Assembly (NCBI GenBank): GCA_020846695.1
Contig: JADLDM010000168.1
Location: forward strand, 1 to 39,192
Direction: 5' to 3'
DNA length: 39,192 nt
Source: a bacterium
GTDB taxonomy: Bacteria > Electryoneota > RPQS01
Below the pieces are notes generated by a model that was given only the letters and a program-made list of their open reading frames with translations, was not told the DNA's origin and searched no databases. Shown in pieces: positions 9,221 through 16,695 of this stretch (its first letter is position 1; the number at the start of each line of letters is the position of its first letter). The position numbers were made by a program, and so were the translations under genes.

Positions 9221-9254
9221 AAACTATTTCCTCTGAGTGTCTAATCTGCCAATC

Positions 9255-9282
9255 ATCATTCATCAATCATAAATCATCAATA
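9255..9282. repeat. Heptanucleotide tract across the glycosylase stop codon
   Basis: Four in-phase 7-mers on the plus strand: ATCATTC, ATCAATC, ATAAATC, ATCAATA. The tract overlaps the last codons and stop (9267-9269) of the uracil-DNA glycosylase and reaches into the gap before lgt. Confidence 0.55.
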
Positions 9283-9914
9283 AACGCACTTCGCATCCCT
9301 TCCCGAAACTTCCCAATCCCGCCGCGTGAAGGATGACGAATGTACGTAACGTTCACTCCAATTTCTTTCAGCGCCGTCTCCGCAACTCTTCCGATTGCGA
9401 GACATTTCTCAGGCCCCAAAATCTCGATGATTATCTGCAGCCAGTAAAGCGACGCCGAAATCTCCGCGCGCGAAGGCGAGCGAATCGAAAGCGGATCATC
9501 CTTATGAAACGGATGAAAGGGCAGCGTGTTCCAAACAAAGAACTCTCGCGCGTGAAGCGCAAGCTCGCCCCAAAAGACATCCCCCGTGCGCTCACGATAG
9601 GGCTTCGCGCTCCTGCTCGTAGTTACACCTCGAAACGGCAACTCTCCTTGCGACAGCGGCGCCTCGCCTGTAAACGGAATCCCTGAAAATCTCCCGCCCC
9701 ACGGCCCGTATGCTTCTCCCAAAATCAAAATGCGCGGAGCGGAGTCAAAATTCTCAAAATAGCTGCGCAAATTCTCGCGGCGCATCTGTGGCCCGCCTTC
9801 AATTTCAAACCTCGCATCGAAATCGCAATACGGATTGAATAATCCGTCGCCCCCATGCACCGGATATATCTCCGCCTCGAAAAACTCCCAAAGCTCACGG
9901 AGTGTCGGAATCAT
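9267..9914 (-). CDS. Uracil-DNA glycosylase superfamily protein
   Basis: Predicted DNA-repair glycosylase that removes uracil or a related damaged base. The fold is recognised by motif A, ILILGEAYGPWGGRFSGIPF (about residues 58-77 from the chosen start), which resembles the GEAPG...G.PF motif of the UDG superfamily, and by a C-terminal motif B, IRHPSRGG, corresponding to HPS.. in other families. The catalytic water-activating residue of the specific UDG family could not be assigned, so the exact family (4, 5 or other) is open. The chosen ATG (Met of MIPTLREL) has AGGAAG just upstream and overlaps the end of rsmI by 20 bp; the reading frame extends 14 codons further but without family support. 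Co-transcription with rsmI and lgt is likely. Confidence 0.85.
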   Translation of the reverse strand: MIPTLRELWEFFEAEIYPVHGGDGLFNPYCDFDARFEIEGGPQMRRENLRSYFENFDSAPRILILGEAYGPWGGRFSGIPFTGEAPLSQGELPFRGVTTSRSAKPYRERTGDVFWGELALHAREFFVWNTLPFHPFHKDDPLSIRSPSRAEISASLYWLQIIIEILGPEKCLAIGRVAETALKEIGVNVTYIRHPSRGGIGKFREGMRSAFIDDL

Positions 9915-10632
9915 CTTCTTCCTGTTCCGTTCGCTCTTCAGTCCCCGCCAGCACAATCACAAATTCCCCGCGCGGCTCTTTCTTCTCAAAATGCGCAACC
10001 AGTTCGCTGAGCTTCCCCCGCGCAATCTCTTCGTAGAGCTTCGTCAATTCTCTGCAAACCGCTGCATGTCTATCGCCGCAATGCTCAAGCAATTCCGCAA
10101 GCGTCTTTCTGATGCGATGCACACTTTCATACATCACCACCGTGCGCGGTTCCTTCGCAATCGCTTCAAGCCTTGTCTTTCTCCCCTTCTTGTGCGGAAG
10201 AAATCCCTCAAACACAAACCGGTCCGTGCGCAATCCCGATAACACCAGAGCGGGAATCAGCGCCGCCGCACCCGGAATCATCGTCACAGGAATCGCTTCC
10301 TGAATTACGCTCCGTATCAAGAGCGAACCCGGATCCGAAATCCCCGGCGTTCCCGCGTCGCACACCAAGGCAACTTTCTTCCCCGCGCGCAACTGCTCAA
10401 GCACCCACGGCACTTTCGCGCGCACGTTGTGGCTCCCATAGCTCGTCGTCGCCGCGCGCGCATCGCAACTGTCCAATAACTTCCGCGAGTGACGCGTGTC
10501 TTCGCACAGAATCAAATCCGCTTCACGAAGATAGTGCGCAGCCCGCCCGGAAAGATCGGCGAGATTTCCGATCGGTGTTGCAACCACCGCCAAACTGCCC
10601 GCCGAAAATTGCTCTTGGTCCGTCAAAATCAT
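9895..10632 (-). CDS. rsmI: 16S rRNA (cytidine-1402 2'-O)-methyltransferase
   Basis: SAM-dependent tetrapyrrole-methylase-fold enzyme that methylates C1402 of 16S rRNA in the decoding centre. Family marks in order: VATPIGNLADLSGRA near the N-terminus, CEDTRHSRKLLD, SYGSHN (the family usually has SYHEHN), LVCDAGTPGISDPG and IPGAAALIPALVLSGL, then FEGFLPHKKGRK. The C-terminus ends in an acidic tail (EERTEQEEDDSDTP) encoded in the overlap with the glycosylase gene. The ATG at 10632 is preferred; a TTG eleven codons upstream would start inside the terminator hairpin of the lysine aminotransferase gene. Probable first gene of the minus-strand housekeeping cluster. Confidence 0.96.
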   Translation of the reverse strand: MILTDQEQFSAGSLAVVATPIGNLADLSGRAAHYLREADLILCEDTRHSRKLLDSCDARAATTSYGSHNVRAKVPWVLEQLRAGKKVALVCDAGTPGISDPGSLLIRSVIQEAIPVTMIPGAAALIPALVLSGLRTDRFVFEGFLPHKKGRKTRLEAIAKEPRTVVMYESVHRIRKTLAELLEHCGDRHAAVCRELTKLYEEIARGKLSELVAHFEKKEPRGEFVIVLAGTEERTEQEEDDSDTP

Positions 10633-10640
10633 CCCTTGCG

Positions 10641-10678
10641 AAAAGTAGACGGCGGGACTCCCCAAAGGGAGTCCCGCC
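10641..10678 (-). terminator. Terminator downstream of the lysine aminotransferase gene
   Basis: Perfect 12-bp inverted repeat: left arm GGCGGGACTCCC at 10651-10662, right arm at 10667-10678, loop CAAA. Read on the minus strand it is followed after a few bases by TTTT, so it would end transcripts of the upstream gene (stop at 10751). It also lies directly before rsmI and thus separates the two units. Confidence 0.75.
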
Positions 10679-10750
10679 CATCTTCAGGCCAAAGTTCCGT
10701 GCCGGATCTGCTCCGACACATGCTGAAATCAAACGCGATTAAATCCTCCA

Positions 10751-12097
10751 TCAAGCCGGTTGAAGATGCACCTGTTCGAGAATCTCGCCCGTGCATTTCC
10801 GTATCGCGTCAATTCCCTCCGTAATCTCAAGCTCCGAAATATTCAGAGCCGGACGGAAGCGAATACTCTGTCGCCCCGAGGGAAGAATGCACACGCCGTT
10901 CTCATAGAGCGCATCCACCAACCGGTTGCGAAGCGACGTCGTCGGCAAATCAAACGCGCACATCAAACCGCGACCGCGCACGTTCATGATCATCGTCGGA
11001 TATTCATTCGCCACTTCGAGAAGCTTCATCTGAGCCGTCTCGCCCACGCGAGCCGCATGATCAACCAGCTTCTCATCGCGCATGATCTCAAGATACATCT
11101 TGAAGCGATACATGTCAATCAGATTGCCGCCCCACGTCGAATTAATGCGCGAAGAAACCGAGAAAACATTATCTTCCACTTCGTCAATCCGCGAATTCGC
11201 GCAGAAACCGCAAACCTGAGTCTTCTTGCCGAAACAGAACATATCCGGCTCGACATAATGCTGGAAGGCCCACATCTTACCCGTCAAACCGACGCCCGTC
11301 TGAACTTCATCGAAGATCAGCATCGCGTCATTCTCAGTGGCAAGCTGACGCAGCGCCTTGAAGAACTCCAGTCGGAAATGATTGTCGCCGCCTTCACCCT
11401 GAATCGGTTCGAGAATGATCGCGCAAATCTCGTCCTTCCGCTCGCGGAAGTGTGTCTTGATCTGCTCGATCGCGAGCTTCTCCAACTTCTCCGTCTCCTC
11501 AAGATGCCCTTCCGTCAACGGAAAACGCAGCTTCGGATTCACCACGCGCGGCCAATCAAAATGCGCGAAGTACTTATACTTGTTCGGATCGGCGGTGTTC
11601 GTCATGGAAACCGTGTAACCCGTGCGACCGTGAAAACACTCCTCAAAATGCAAAACCTGAGTGCCGATTTCGCGACGATAGCCCTTCGCGTAATTCTTCC
11701 GAACCTTCCAATCCATCGCAGCCTTCAGCGCATTCTCGATGCCGAGGCTTCCACCCGCGACATAAAACGAATGCTTGAAGCTCTTGGGAACTGCGACCTC
11801 AAAAAATGTCTCGACAAATTCCGCCATCTCCACCGTGTAGAGATCGGAATTCGTAATATTGTTCACGGCAAGCCGCCCGAGCTTCTCAATCACTTCCGGC
11901 GTGCGCATCTTCGGATGATTGAATCCCACCGGAGCCGACGCGAAAAAGCTGAACAGATCGAGAAACTTGCGGTTGTGACGCGAGTCCACAAAATACGAAC
12001 CTTGCGAACGCTCCAAGTCAAACACAAGATCAAATCCGTCGGCAAGCATATACTTCGACAGCGTCTCGTGAACATTTAGCGGTGTTATCCGGGTCAT
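10751..12097 (-). CDS. lat: L-lysine 6-transaminase (lysine epsilon-aminotransferase)
   Basis: PLP-dependent class-III aminotransferase that moves the epsilon-amino group of lysine to 2-oxoglutarate, giving alpha-aminoadipate semialdehyde (cyclising to piperideine-6-carboxylate). The 448-residue sequence reads like LAT enzymes throughout: N-terminal lid, FSFFASAPVGFNHP, FYVAGGSLGIENALKAA, EPIQGEGGDNHF, the cofactor Asp in IFDEVQTGVG and the Schiff-base lysine in CFGKKTQVCGF. A strong AGGAGA box lies 6-7 nt before the ATG. It is transcribed alone, with a 12-bp-stem terminator after it. A candidate next enzyme, an aldehyde dehydrogenase, lies 7.4 kb away on the same strand. LAT in other bacteria serves lysine catabolism, persistence or beta-lactam precursor supply; no beta-lactam genes are seen here. 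Confidence 0.94.
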   Translation of the reverse strand: MTRITPLNVHETLSKYMLADGFDLVFDLERSQGSYFVDSRHNRKFLDLFSFFASAPVGFNHPKMRTPEVIEKLGRLAVNNITNSDLYTVEMAEFVETFFEVAVPKSFKHSFYVAGGSLGIENALKAAMDWKVRKNYAKGYRREIGTQVLHFEECFHGRTGYTVSMTNTADPNKYKYFAHFDWPRVVNPKLRFPLTEGHLEETEKLEKLAIEQIKTHFRERKDEICAIILEPIQGEGGDNHFRLEFFKALRQLATENDAMLIFDEVQTGVGLTGKMWAFQHYVEPDMFCFGKKTQVCGFCANSRIDEVEDNVFSVSSRINSTWGGNLIDMYRFKMYLEIMRDEKLVDHAARVGETAQMKLLEVANEYPTMIMNVRGRGLMCAFDLPTTSLRNRLVDALYENGVCILPSGRQSIRFRPALNISELEITEGIDAIRKCTGEILEQVHLQPA

Positions 12098-12179
12098 CGG
12101 AGTCTCCTTTCTTGACTAACAGTTGAACGGAATTAGAAAAAACAGAACTCCCGTTCGCCCGGTGGATCCGTCGAGCCCG

Positions 12180-12194
12180 TGTTCCTCTGGAACA
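12180..12194. promoter_or_regulatory. Small perfect dyad upstream of lat
   Basis: Inverted repeat TGTTCC-TCT-GGAACA, 6-bp arms with a 3-nt spacer, lying about 83 bp upstream of the lat start codon. It could be an operator or a small RNA hairpin in the leader; no promoter boxes could be placed with confidence around it. Confidence 0.3.
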
Positions 12195-12235
12195 TCGCAA
12201 AGTAATCTGGTCTTATTCTGATCATGTAGGTCTCG

Positions 12236-12262
12236 TGTAGCGGCTGCCCCCGTGGCTGCCGA
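12236..12262 (+). repeat. REP-like element, copy 1 (GTAG plus hairpin)
   Basis: A 27-nt element beginning T-GTAG, followed by an imperfect palindrome: arm CGGC-T-GCC, loop CCCGT, arm GGC-T-GCCG, then A. It differs from copies 2 and 3 only in the loop. It touches the stop codon of the alpha/beta-hydrolase gene (12263-12265). Confidence 0.8.
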
Positions 12263-13072
12263 CTAATCTCTAAGAAATTCCGTCACTACCGTCCTGTATT
12301 TCTCCGCTTCATCCCACATCGGATAACATGCGGTATCTTCAAATATCACCGCGCGTCTCCGTCCCGCAAATTCGCGCGCAAGCTGCTCATCGTAGCCGCT
12401 ATCGCGCTTGCCCCACATGAAAAGCGCTTCGCCGTCAAACTTCTGCACCGCATCCGAGTATTGAGCCATTTGAAAGTCGTACTCACCCATCGGGAATTCC
12501 GGCGAACGCTTCGGCGAATACGTCGCGCCAAACAGTTCGTCCCAAAGCGGCTTTGAAATCCTGCGCGCGGTCTCACTCATGGTCGCGCTCCCCACCCATC
12601 TTTCAACTCGCCTTGCCGTCCAATCGTTTCCCCACGGCAAACGCAGCTTCCGCGCAGGCTTCAAGAGCGGCAAATTCACAAGACCCAAGCGCCGCACACG
12701 AGCCGAATCCGCAAGCAGCAAATCAAGTGCAAGCCACGCGCCATTTCCATGACCCAGCACGTCAAATTCCGAAATCCCCTGCGCGTCAAGAAGCGAAGTA
12801 AGCCACCGATTCAAAAACTCGCGCGTGAAACTAATCCTCTCAGGTTTCGCGCGATTCACGGACCGGCCCCAACCCGGCAAATCCGGCGCAATCACTCGCG
12901 TATCTCGCCCAACAGCCTGTATCGTCGTGGACCAAACAAACGACGCGCCCGGAACACCGTGCAAAAGCACCAACGGAACTCCGCCTTGTCGTCCCTCAAT
13001 TACCGCAAACGTACGCACTCCCCCTGCGGAGAATTCTTGAAATTCAAATCCTGCCGCATGAAACCAACTCAT
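12263..13072 (-). CDS. Alpha/beta-hydrolase fold protein lacking Ser and His of the triad
   Basis: Alpha/beta-hydrolase fold of about 270 residues: oxyanion-side motif LLHGVPGASFVW, strand VIAPDLPGWGRS, nucleophile-elbow region, a lid domain, then acid strand LFMWGKRDSG and a C-terminal helix. At the elbow the usual G-x-S-x-G is GHGNG; the codon is GGA, so the Ser is a Gly. The position of the usual catalytic His (pattern D-x-G-H-f-p) reads DTACYP, so the His is a Cys. Only the Asp of GKRD remains. It is therefore probably not a working hydrolase and may bind a ligand or partner instead. ATG 13072 is chosen over an adjacent GTG. Flanked on both sides by copies of the REP-like element. Confidence 0.88.
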   Translation of the reverse strand: MSWFHAAGFEFQEFSAGGVRTFAVIEGRQGGVPLVLLHGVPGASFVWSTTIQAVGRDTRVIAPDLPGWGRSVNRAKPERISFTREFLNRWLTSLLDAQGISEFDVLGHGNGAWLALDLLLADSARVRRLGLVNLPLLKPARKLRLPWGNDWTARRVERWVGSATMSETARRISKPLWDELFGATYSPKRSPEFPMGEYDFQMAQYSDAVQKFDGEALFMWGKRDSGYDEQLAREFAGRRRAVIFEDTACYPMWDEAEKYRTVVTEFLRD

Positions 13073-13094
13073 CACTTCTCGCGCCGAGCGCTAG

Positions 13095-13121
13095 TGTAGC
13101 GGCTGCCCCTGTGGCTGCCGA
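13095..13121 (+). repeat. REP-like element, copy 2
   Basis: Same 27-nt sequence as copy 3: T-GTAG, arm CGGC-T-GCC, loop CCTGT, arm GGC-T-GCCG, A. It lies in the 57-bp gap between the PIN gene stop and the hydrolase start, 11 nt beyond the stop codon of the PIN gene. Confidence 0.85.
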
Positions 13122-13132
13122 AGTTGCGCAAA

Positions 13133-13582
13133 CTATCCAAACAACGTCTCAAACGGATTCTCAACCGTCAGTTCTCGCACCGCCTGAAACGGAGCCGAAT
13201 TTGCCGTCACGATCGTCTTCACGCCGTGCGCCAAAGCCGTCGCGGCAAGATGCGCCTCATGAAAACGCTCGCGCAAAACAACGTGCTTGTCACAGAGTTT
13301 CAACGCGCGCTTGTAAATGTACTCATCCCCATACAAAATTACCGGTTCGCGCCTCTTCAACATCGCATCAACCGCAGCATGAACGCTCAAAGCTGCAAGC
13401 GGCTTGCTCGAAAACTGAGGCGATGTGATGATCTTCGCCCACTCCGTCAAACTCTCATAACAAACACAGGTAATCCACGGCTCATGCGCGCACTTCTTCA
13501 AATACTCCGCCGCGCGCCGATGCAAGACCGAATTTGTGTCCGTCGCGTGCAGCAATACTGTTGTGTCTATGCACTTGACCAC
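13133..13582 (-). CDS. PIN-domain protein, VapC-like toxin candidate
   Basis: PIN-domain ribonuclease fold, 149 residues. The first acidic residue is in CIDTTVLLHA (Asp6), the conserved Glu in YESLTEWAK, and the third acidic position reads FHEAHLAATALAHGV, with Glu where most PIN domains have Asp; the last motif is IVTANSAPF, with no clear acidic residue. The active site is thus altered conservatively and may be weakened. GTG start with GAGG 5 nt upstream. It lies 7 bp after a small HTH gene, the order antitoxin then toxin typical of VapBC-like pairs. Normal target of such toxins is tRNA or rRNA; the target here is unknown. Confidence 0.85.
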   Translation of the reverse strand: MVKCIDTTVLLHATDTNSVLHRRAAEYLKKCAHEPWITCVCYESLTEWAKIITSPQFSSKPLAALSVHAAVDAMLKRREPVILYGDEYIYKRALKLCDKHVVLRERFHEAHLAATALAHGVKTIVTANSAPFQAVRELTVENPFETLFG

Positions 13583-13589
13583 GGCGACC

Positions 13590-13865
13590 TCAGGAAAGGT
13601 TCACTCCGAGCGGCGCGGAAAGCTTCAACAAATCTTCAAACCCTGAGCGCTTGCTCTTCGCGCCCGTCATCTGCGGCGTGCTCTTGCGGCCCGACTGCTT
13701 TTGCTTGTAAAGCCACATCTCAGGACTCTCGTGCGGAATCCGCCACTGCTTCCCCACACGCAGCGCCGCAAGTTGTCCTTCGCGCGCCAACTTGCACACC
13801 GTCCCCCGCGAAACCTTCAACAGCTTCGCCGCCTCATCCGTCGTCAAGTACTCTTCGTTTGGCAT
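13590..13865 (-). CDS. Excisionase-like helix-turn-helix protein, probable antitoxin partner
   Basis: Small DNA-binding protein of 91 residues. The N-terminal 55 residues form a MerR/excisionase-type winged HTH (helix_turn_helix_17 type): YLTTDEAAKLLKVSRGTVCKLAREGQL then LRVGKQWRIPHE as the wing. The C-terminal half is basic and low in order and could bind the PIN protein encoded 7 bp downstream. The ATG has GGGAG 7 nt upstream, but that ribosome-binding site lies in and beside the arm of a 13-bp hairpin (13875-13903). It probably represses its own operon; this is inferred from the pairing with a PIN gene. Confidence 0.85.
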   Translation of the reverse strand: MPNEEYLTTDEAAKLLKVSRGTVCKLAREGQLAALRVGKQWRIPHESPEMWLYKQKQSGRKSTPQMTGAKSKRSGFEDLLKLSAPLGVNLS

Positions 13866-13874
13866 GTTATTACT

Positions 13875-13903
13875 CCCTTCCTCCGCGAGGCGCGGGGGAA
13901 GGG
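13875..13903. repeat. Long GC-rich hairpin before the HTH gene
   Basis: Left arm CCCTTCCTCCGCG (13875-13887), 3-nt loop AGG, right arm CGCGGGGGAAGGG (13891-13903): 13 bp with a single wobble pair. In the minus-strand transcript the arm nearer the gene contains GGAGGAAGGG, next to the start codon of the HTH gene, so folding would hide the ribosome-binding site. It may be an inserted palindromic element or a true translational switch. Confidence 0.65.
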
Positions 13904-13916
13904 CAGGGGATGGGGG

Positions 13917-14408
13917 TTATTTGAAACGGCTGCCTTGACTCTCGTGTGCCGCCGTCTTCTTCAACAGCGCAATCTGTCCTGCGTGATACAAATCGTGATG
14001 AACGACCCCGTAAAGCAAATCACTCCAAGTCTGTCTGCCCGAAGGCGTCGTTTGCAGCAGGCGCTCGTCCGTGAATTTCGCAGTCGCTGCCAATAGCTCC
14101 GCCTGTGCCACCTTGAGTTCTGTGATCACATGCTGCCATTCGAGGAAATCCCCCTCTTCCGGTTCCGGAAAATTCTCTTCGGGTTTCACTTCATAACTCG
14201 TGTCGCCCTCAAGCCAGCGTGTCACCGCGCGCTTCCATGCAATCGTGTGCAGAGCGATCTCCCAAATCGTATGCACACCCGGCGCAACATGCTTCGCCGC
14301 AAGACGATGATCCACACCTTCGAGAGTTTCAAGCAACGCAGGCCCGTGCCACGCGTCGCTCTCAAAACTCTTCTGCATCTGCCGAAGATGTGAAGCCAAT
14401 TCGCTCAT
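13917..14408 (-). CDS. DinB-family protein
   Basis: Member of the DinB/YfiT-like four-helix-bundle superfamily (thiol-dependent S-transferase or metal-hydrolase fold), 163 residues from the chosen start. The metal triad is expected from His in IWEIALHTIAWKR and the two His of HHDLYHAGQI near the C-terminus; both are present. Biochemical role cannot be assigned; relatives transfer bacillithiol or mycothiol, or are DNA-damage-induced proteins of unknown function. ATG 14408 is preferred because it follows GGGAAG and starts 1 nt after the stop of yidB-like gene, while the open frame further upstream lies inside that gene. Confidence 0.85.
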   Translation of the reverse strand: MSELASHLRQMQKSFESDAWHGPALLETLEGVDHRLAAKHVAPGVHTIWEIALHTIAWKRAVTRWLEGDTSYEVKPEENFPEPEEGDFLEWQHVITELKVAQAELLAATAKFTDERLLQTTPSGRQTWSDLLYGVVHHDLYHAGQIALLKKTAAHESQGSRFK

Positions 14409-14409
14409 G

Positions 14410-14829
14410 CTACTTCCCGAAAAGTCCGCCAAGCAAACCCAATCCCTGCTCAAGCATGTTATTGCTCTTGTCGTTCACTTCACCGTCAGGAGTTAGCTTG
14501 TCCACAATCATCGGCAATGCGGATACAAGCAACGGCAGAAACTGCTGAAGATTTACTCCGGCCTGATTCGCCATCGCGCCCAACTTCTGCTCGCCGAAAA
14601 CTTTGGTCAACTGATCGGCCGAAATCGGAAGATTCTGGCCCGTGCTCACCCAAGACTTCGCAATGTCGCCAAGCCCCGCGCCTTGAAATTGCTCAACCAA
14701 GCCGCCGATACCGCCCGACTCCTTCGACATCATCCCCATCACACTTTGCGCAATGTTTCCGAGGTCCGCGCCTCCTCCCGCCTGACCCATCAAACCCTGC
14801 GCGCTCTTCAGCAAATCTGACATATCCAT
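14410..14829 (-). CDS. YidB/DUF937-family protein
   Basis: Small soluble protein of 139 residues matching the YidB (DUF937) family: glycine-rich N-terminus, then GGLVEQFQGAGLGDIAKSWVSTGQNLPIS, which is the family core, and QFLPLLVSALPMIVDKLTPDG. Function unknown in all bacteria. GGGAG lies 7 nt before the ATG. It is followed 1 nt later by the DinB gene, so both are probably translated from one message. Confidence 0.9.
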   Translation of the reverse strand: MDMSDLLKSAQGLMGQAGGGADLGNIAQSVMGMMSKESGGIGGLVEQFQGAGLGDIAKSWVSTGQNLPISADQLTKVFGEQKLGAMANQAGVNLQQFLPLLVSALPMIVDKLTPDGEVNDKSNNMLEQGLGLLGGLFGK

Positions 14830-14954
14830 CTTTCTGCTCCCTTAGATTTCAAAACACGTTGTCCGCTTGTCGCCGAGCGGGGATTAAGTGCGGCCAATAC
14901 TCTTTGCTCTCGCGCAGACTTTTGCTACCGCACGGTTCCCCGCCGGAATCTGAA

Positions 14955-16304
14955 TCAAAACCTGCAACTCACATTCACCACCATGTTCCGCCGATGCTCC
15001 TGCTCCGCGGGAAACTTCAAATCACCTTGCGCAAACAACGGCAGCGGATTCATTCCGAAATCAAAATCCAACCCGGCCTTCTGATTGCGCGTTCTTGCCG
15101 AGCGGCTTTCCATCGAATAGAACAGCGCAAAGCCCGCCGTCGCGCCCGCCGCCGCCGCAAGCGAATACGGCGCGGTCGTCTCAGGATTTGCCGCCACTAC
15201 AAATGAAGTGAACAATGCCGCCCCGCCGATCTCCCCCATCAAAATCATCAAGCCCTGCGATCTTGAAAACTCGCGATGCTTCAGCATGTGATGTCCGATT
15301 CCCAACGCAACAACAGAACCCGCCGTCGCGCCAACCGCCGCATCGCCGCCGTCCGCCTCCGCTGCATCCGCAAGCGCTGCCGGAATCGCCGCCCCCAAAA
15401 TTCCAATCGAGCGCAAAACAAAAGCGTCTCCGCGCGAATAATCCCCGTGATCCGCGAGCTGCTTGCCTGCAATGATTCCAATCGCGCTTCCCGCCGCGCA
15501 CCACGCGCCCGCTTCGGCGACCGTCTCTTCTTCATCCCAAAGATCATAGCCGCCGGTCAAAGAGGCCGACATCGCAATTCCAAAATCCCCGCCCACACCG
15601 ATCACCGAGGACTCCCCTTCACTCATCCGGCTCTTTTCGGCCCAGTAGTAGCCAAGCACGGATTCCGTGATGCTGAAGACCGAACCCCAACCATACGGCG
15701 CTTCATCGAATTGTTCCGTGCCATGGAACGCATAGTAAACGAATACTCCGTGCGCTATCCCGCGCGAGCCGCCGTAAAAATACATCTGCGCATCCGCGCG
15801 CGTCACATTCGCTCGATCCGTCGCAAGATACGGCACAAGCACGCCCGCTGCGCCAATCAAAAAGTATAACGCTCCCGCGCCGCTCCCCGTAGCCTGCGCC
15901 GCAACAGGTATCGCCCAACCGTGATACCCTAAACTCAAAATCGCGCTGTTCACCAGCATTCCCCCGCGCCCCGATTGATCAAATTCCGAAGCCGGTGAAT
16001 AGATATGAATCGCTTCAGTCACACGCCGCCGCAGGTGCTTCACTTCAGGCGGACGCATCTCAACTCTCGACCGATACGTATTCGTGTCGCCGTAGAGAAT
16101 CTCCAAAACAAAGAGCGTATCACTCTGCTGATAGAGCCGCGCTTCAACAAAACTCGGATAGTCCTGAAACAGCCCGAGCTTGTTTTCCAACTCACGGTCT
16201 ATCACCATCACCTTGCCCGCAGAATCAAGCGGAACCTGCATTTCCTGAGCAAATCCCCGGGCAAAACAGCAAAGCAATCCGAGAACAAAAATGCGCGCGG
16301 TCAT
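14955..16304 (-). CDS. Exported glycine-rich envelope protein of unknown function
   Basis: Not recognised as a named family. 449 residues: signal peptide (TARIFVLGLLCCFARGFAQ), a soluble region of about 90 residues with acidic and basic runs (to about VKHLRRRVTEAIHIYS), then many Gly/Ala-rich hydrophobic stretches with repeated small-residue patterns (GAGALYFLIGAAGVLVPYL, GSAIGIIAGKQLADHGDYSRGDA, GATAGSVVALGIGHHM, AGATAGFALFYSM). It ends in an alternating stretch, NMVVNVSCRF, with a terminal Phe. The terminal Phe suggests an outer-membrane protein, but the Gly/Ala segments look more like inserted helices; both readings are open. GAGGAG stands 5 nt before the ATG. Monocistronic, with 125 bp downstream before the yidB-like gene. 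Confidence 0.8.
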   Translation of the reverse strand: MTARIFVLGLLCCFARGFAQEMQVPLDSAGKVMVIDRELENKLGLFQDYPSFVEARLYQQSDTLFVLEILYGDTNTYRSRVEMRPPEVKHLRRRVTEAIHIYSPASEFDQSGRGGMLVNSAILSLGYHGWAIPVAAQATGSGAGALYFLIGAAGVLVPYLATDRANVTRADAQMYFYGGSRGIAHGVFVYYAFHGTEQFDEAPYGWGSVFSITESVLGYYWAEKSRMSEGESSVIGVGGDFGIAMSASLTGGYDLWDEEETVAEAGAWCAAGSAIGIIAGKQLADHGDYSRGDAFVLRSIGILGAAIPAALADAAEADGGDAAVGATAGSVVALGIGHHMLKHREFSRSQGLMILMGEIGGAALFTSFVVAANPETTAPYSLAAAAGATAGFALFYSMESRSARTRNQKAGLDFDFGMNPLPLFAQGDLKFPAEQEHRRNMVVNVSCRF

Positions 16305-16331
16305 GAGGTCTCCTCTTTGCCGCTGATGTTC

Positions 16332-16619
16332 CTATCCCAATCTTTGCAGCGCGATCTTCTTGCAAACTTCCAAACGGCTCCGGCTAATCACGCGAATCCG
16401 AACCTGTCCGGACTTGTCCACCTCCGCGCATGACGGAAGTTCGCTCGCAATTGCCGTCGGAAAATCCGGGAAAATCACCATGAAGATACTCGAACGCGGC
16501 GAAATCTCACTCTTGCAGAGCGCCGTCCCGTCCGGCCGCGAAAACGTGTGCGTGGACTTGTTATAAACACTCCGCACGCCCTTCAACTCCGCAACGTAAT
16601 CATCAAACTCTTTGCGCAT
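16332..16619 (-). CDS. Small hypothetical protein with strong ribosome-binding site
   Basis: Unrecognised 95-residue soluble protein, mixed charge, no signal peptide or membrane segment. It starts MRKEFDDYVAELKGVRSVYN and has two central beta-rich stretches (SSIFMVIFPDF; QVRIRVISRSR). A near-perfect AAGGAGG lies 4-5 nt before the ATG, which argues that this short gene is real. It sits 27 bp upstream of the 449-residue envelope protein and may be cotranscribed with it. Confidence 0.7.
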   Translation of the reverse strand: MRKEFDDYVAELKGVRSVYNKSTHTFSRPDGTALCKSEISPRSSIFMVIFPDFPTAIASELPSCAEVDKSGQVRIRVISRSRLEVCKKIALQRLG

Positions 16620-16695
16620 CAGTCCTCCTTGGTTGTGGCCGTGTGTTGGTCAGACGCGCGGTCAATGAACTATCTTAACTTGCGTTGGAGCGCCG

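Noticed and set aside
10760-12079. Open frame of 439 codons antisense to the lysine aminotransferase
   Set aside because: Exact shadow of a conserved enzyme, with Arg/His/Leu-rich composition and no recognisable motif.
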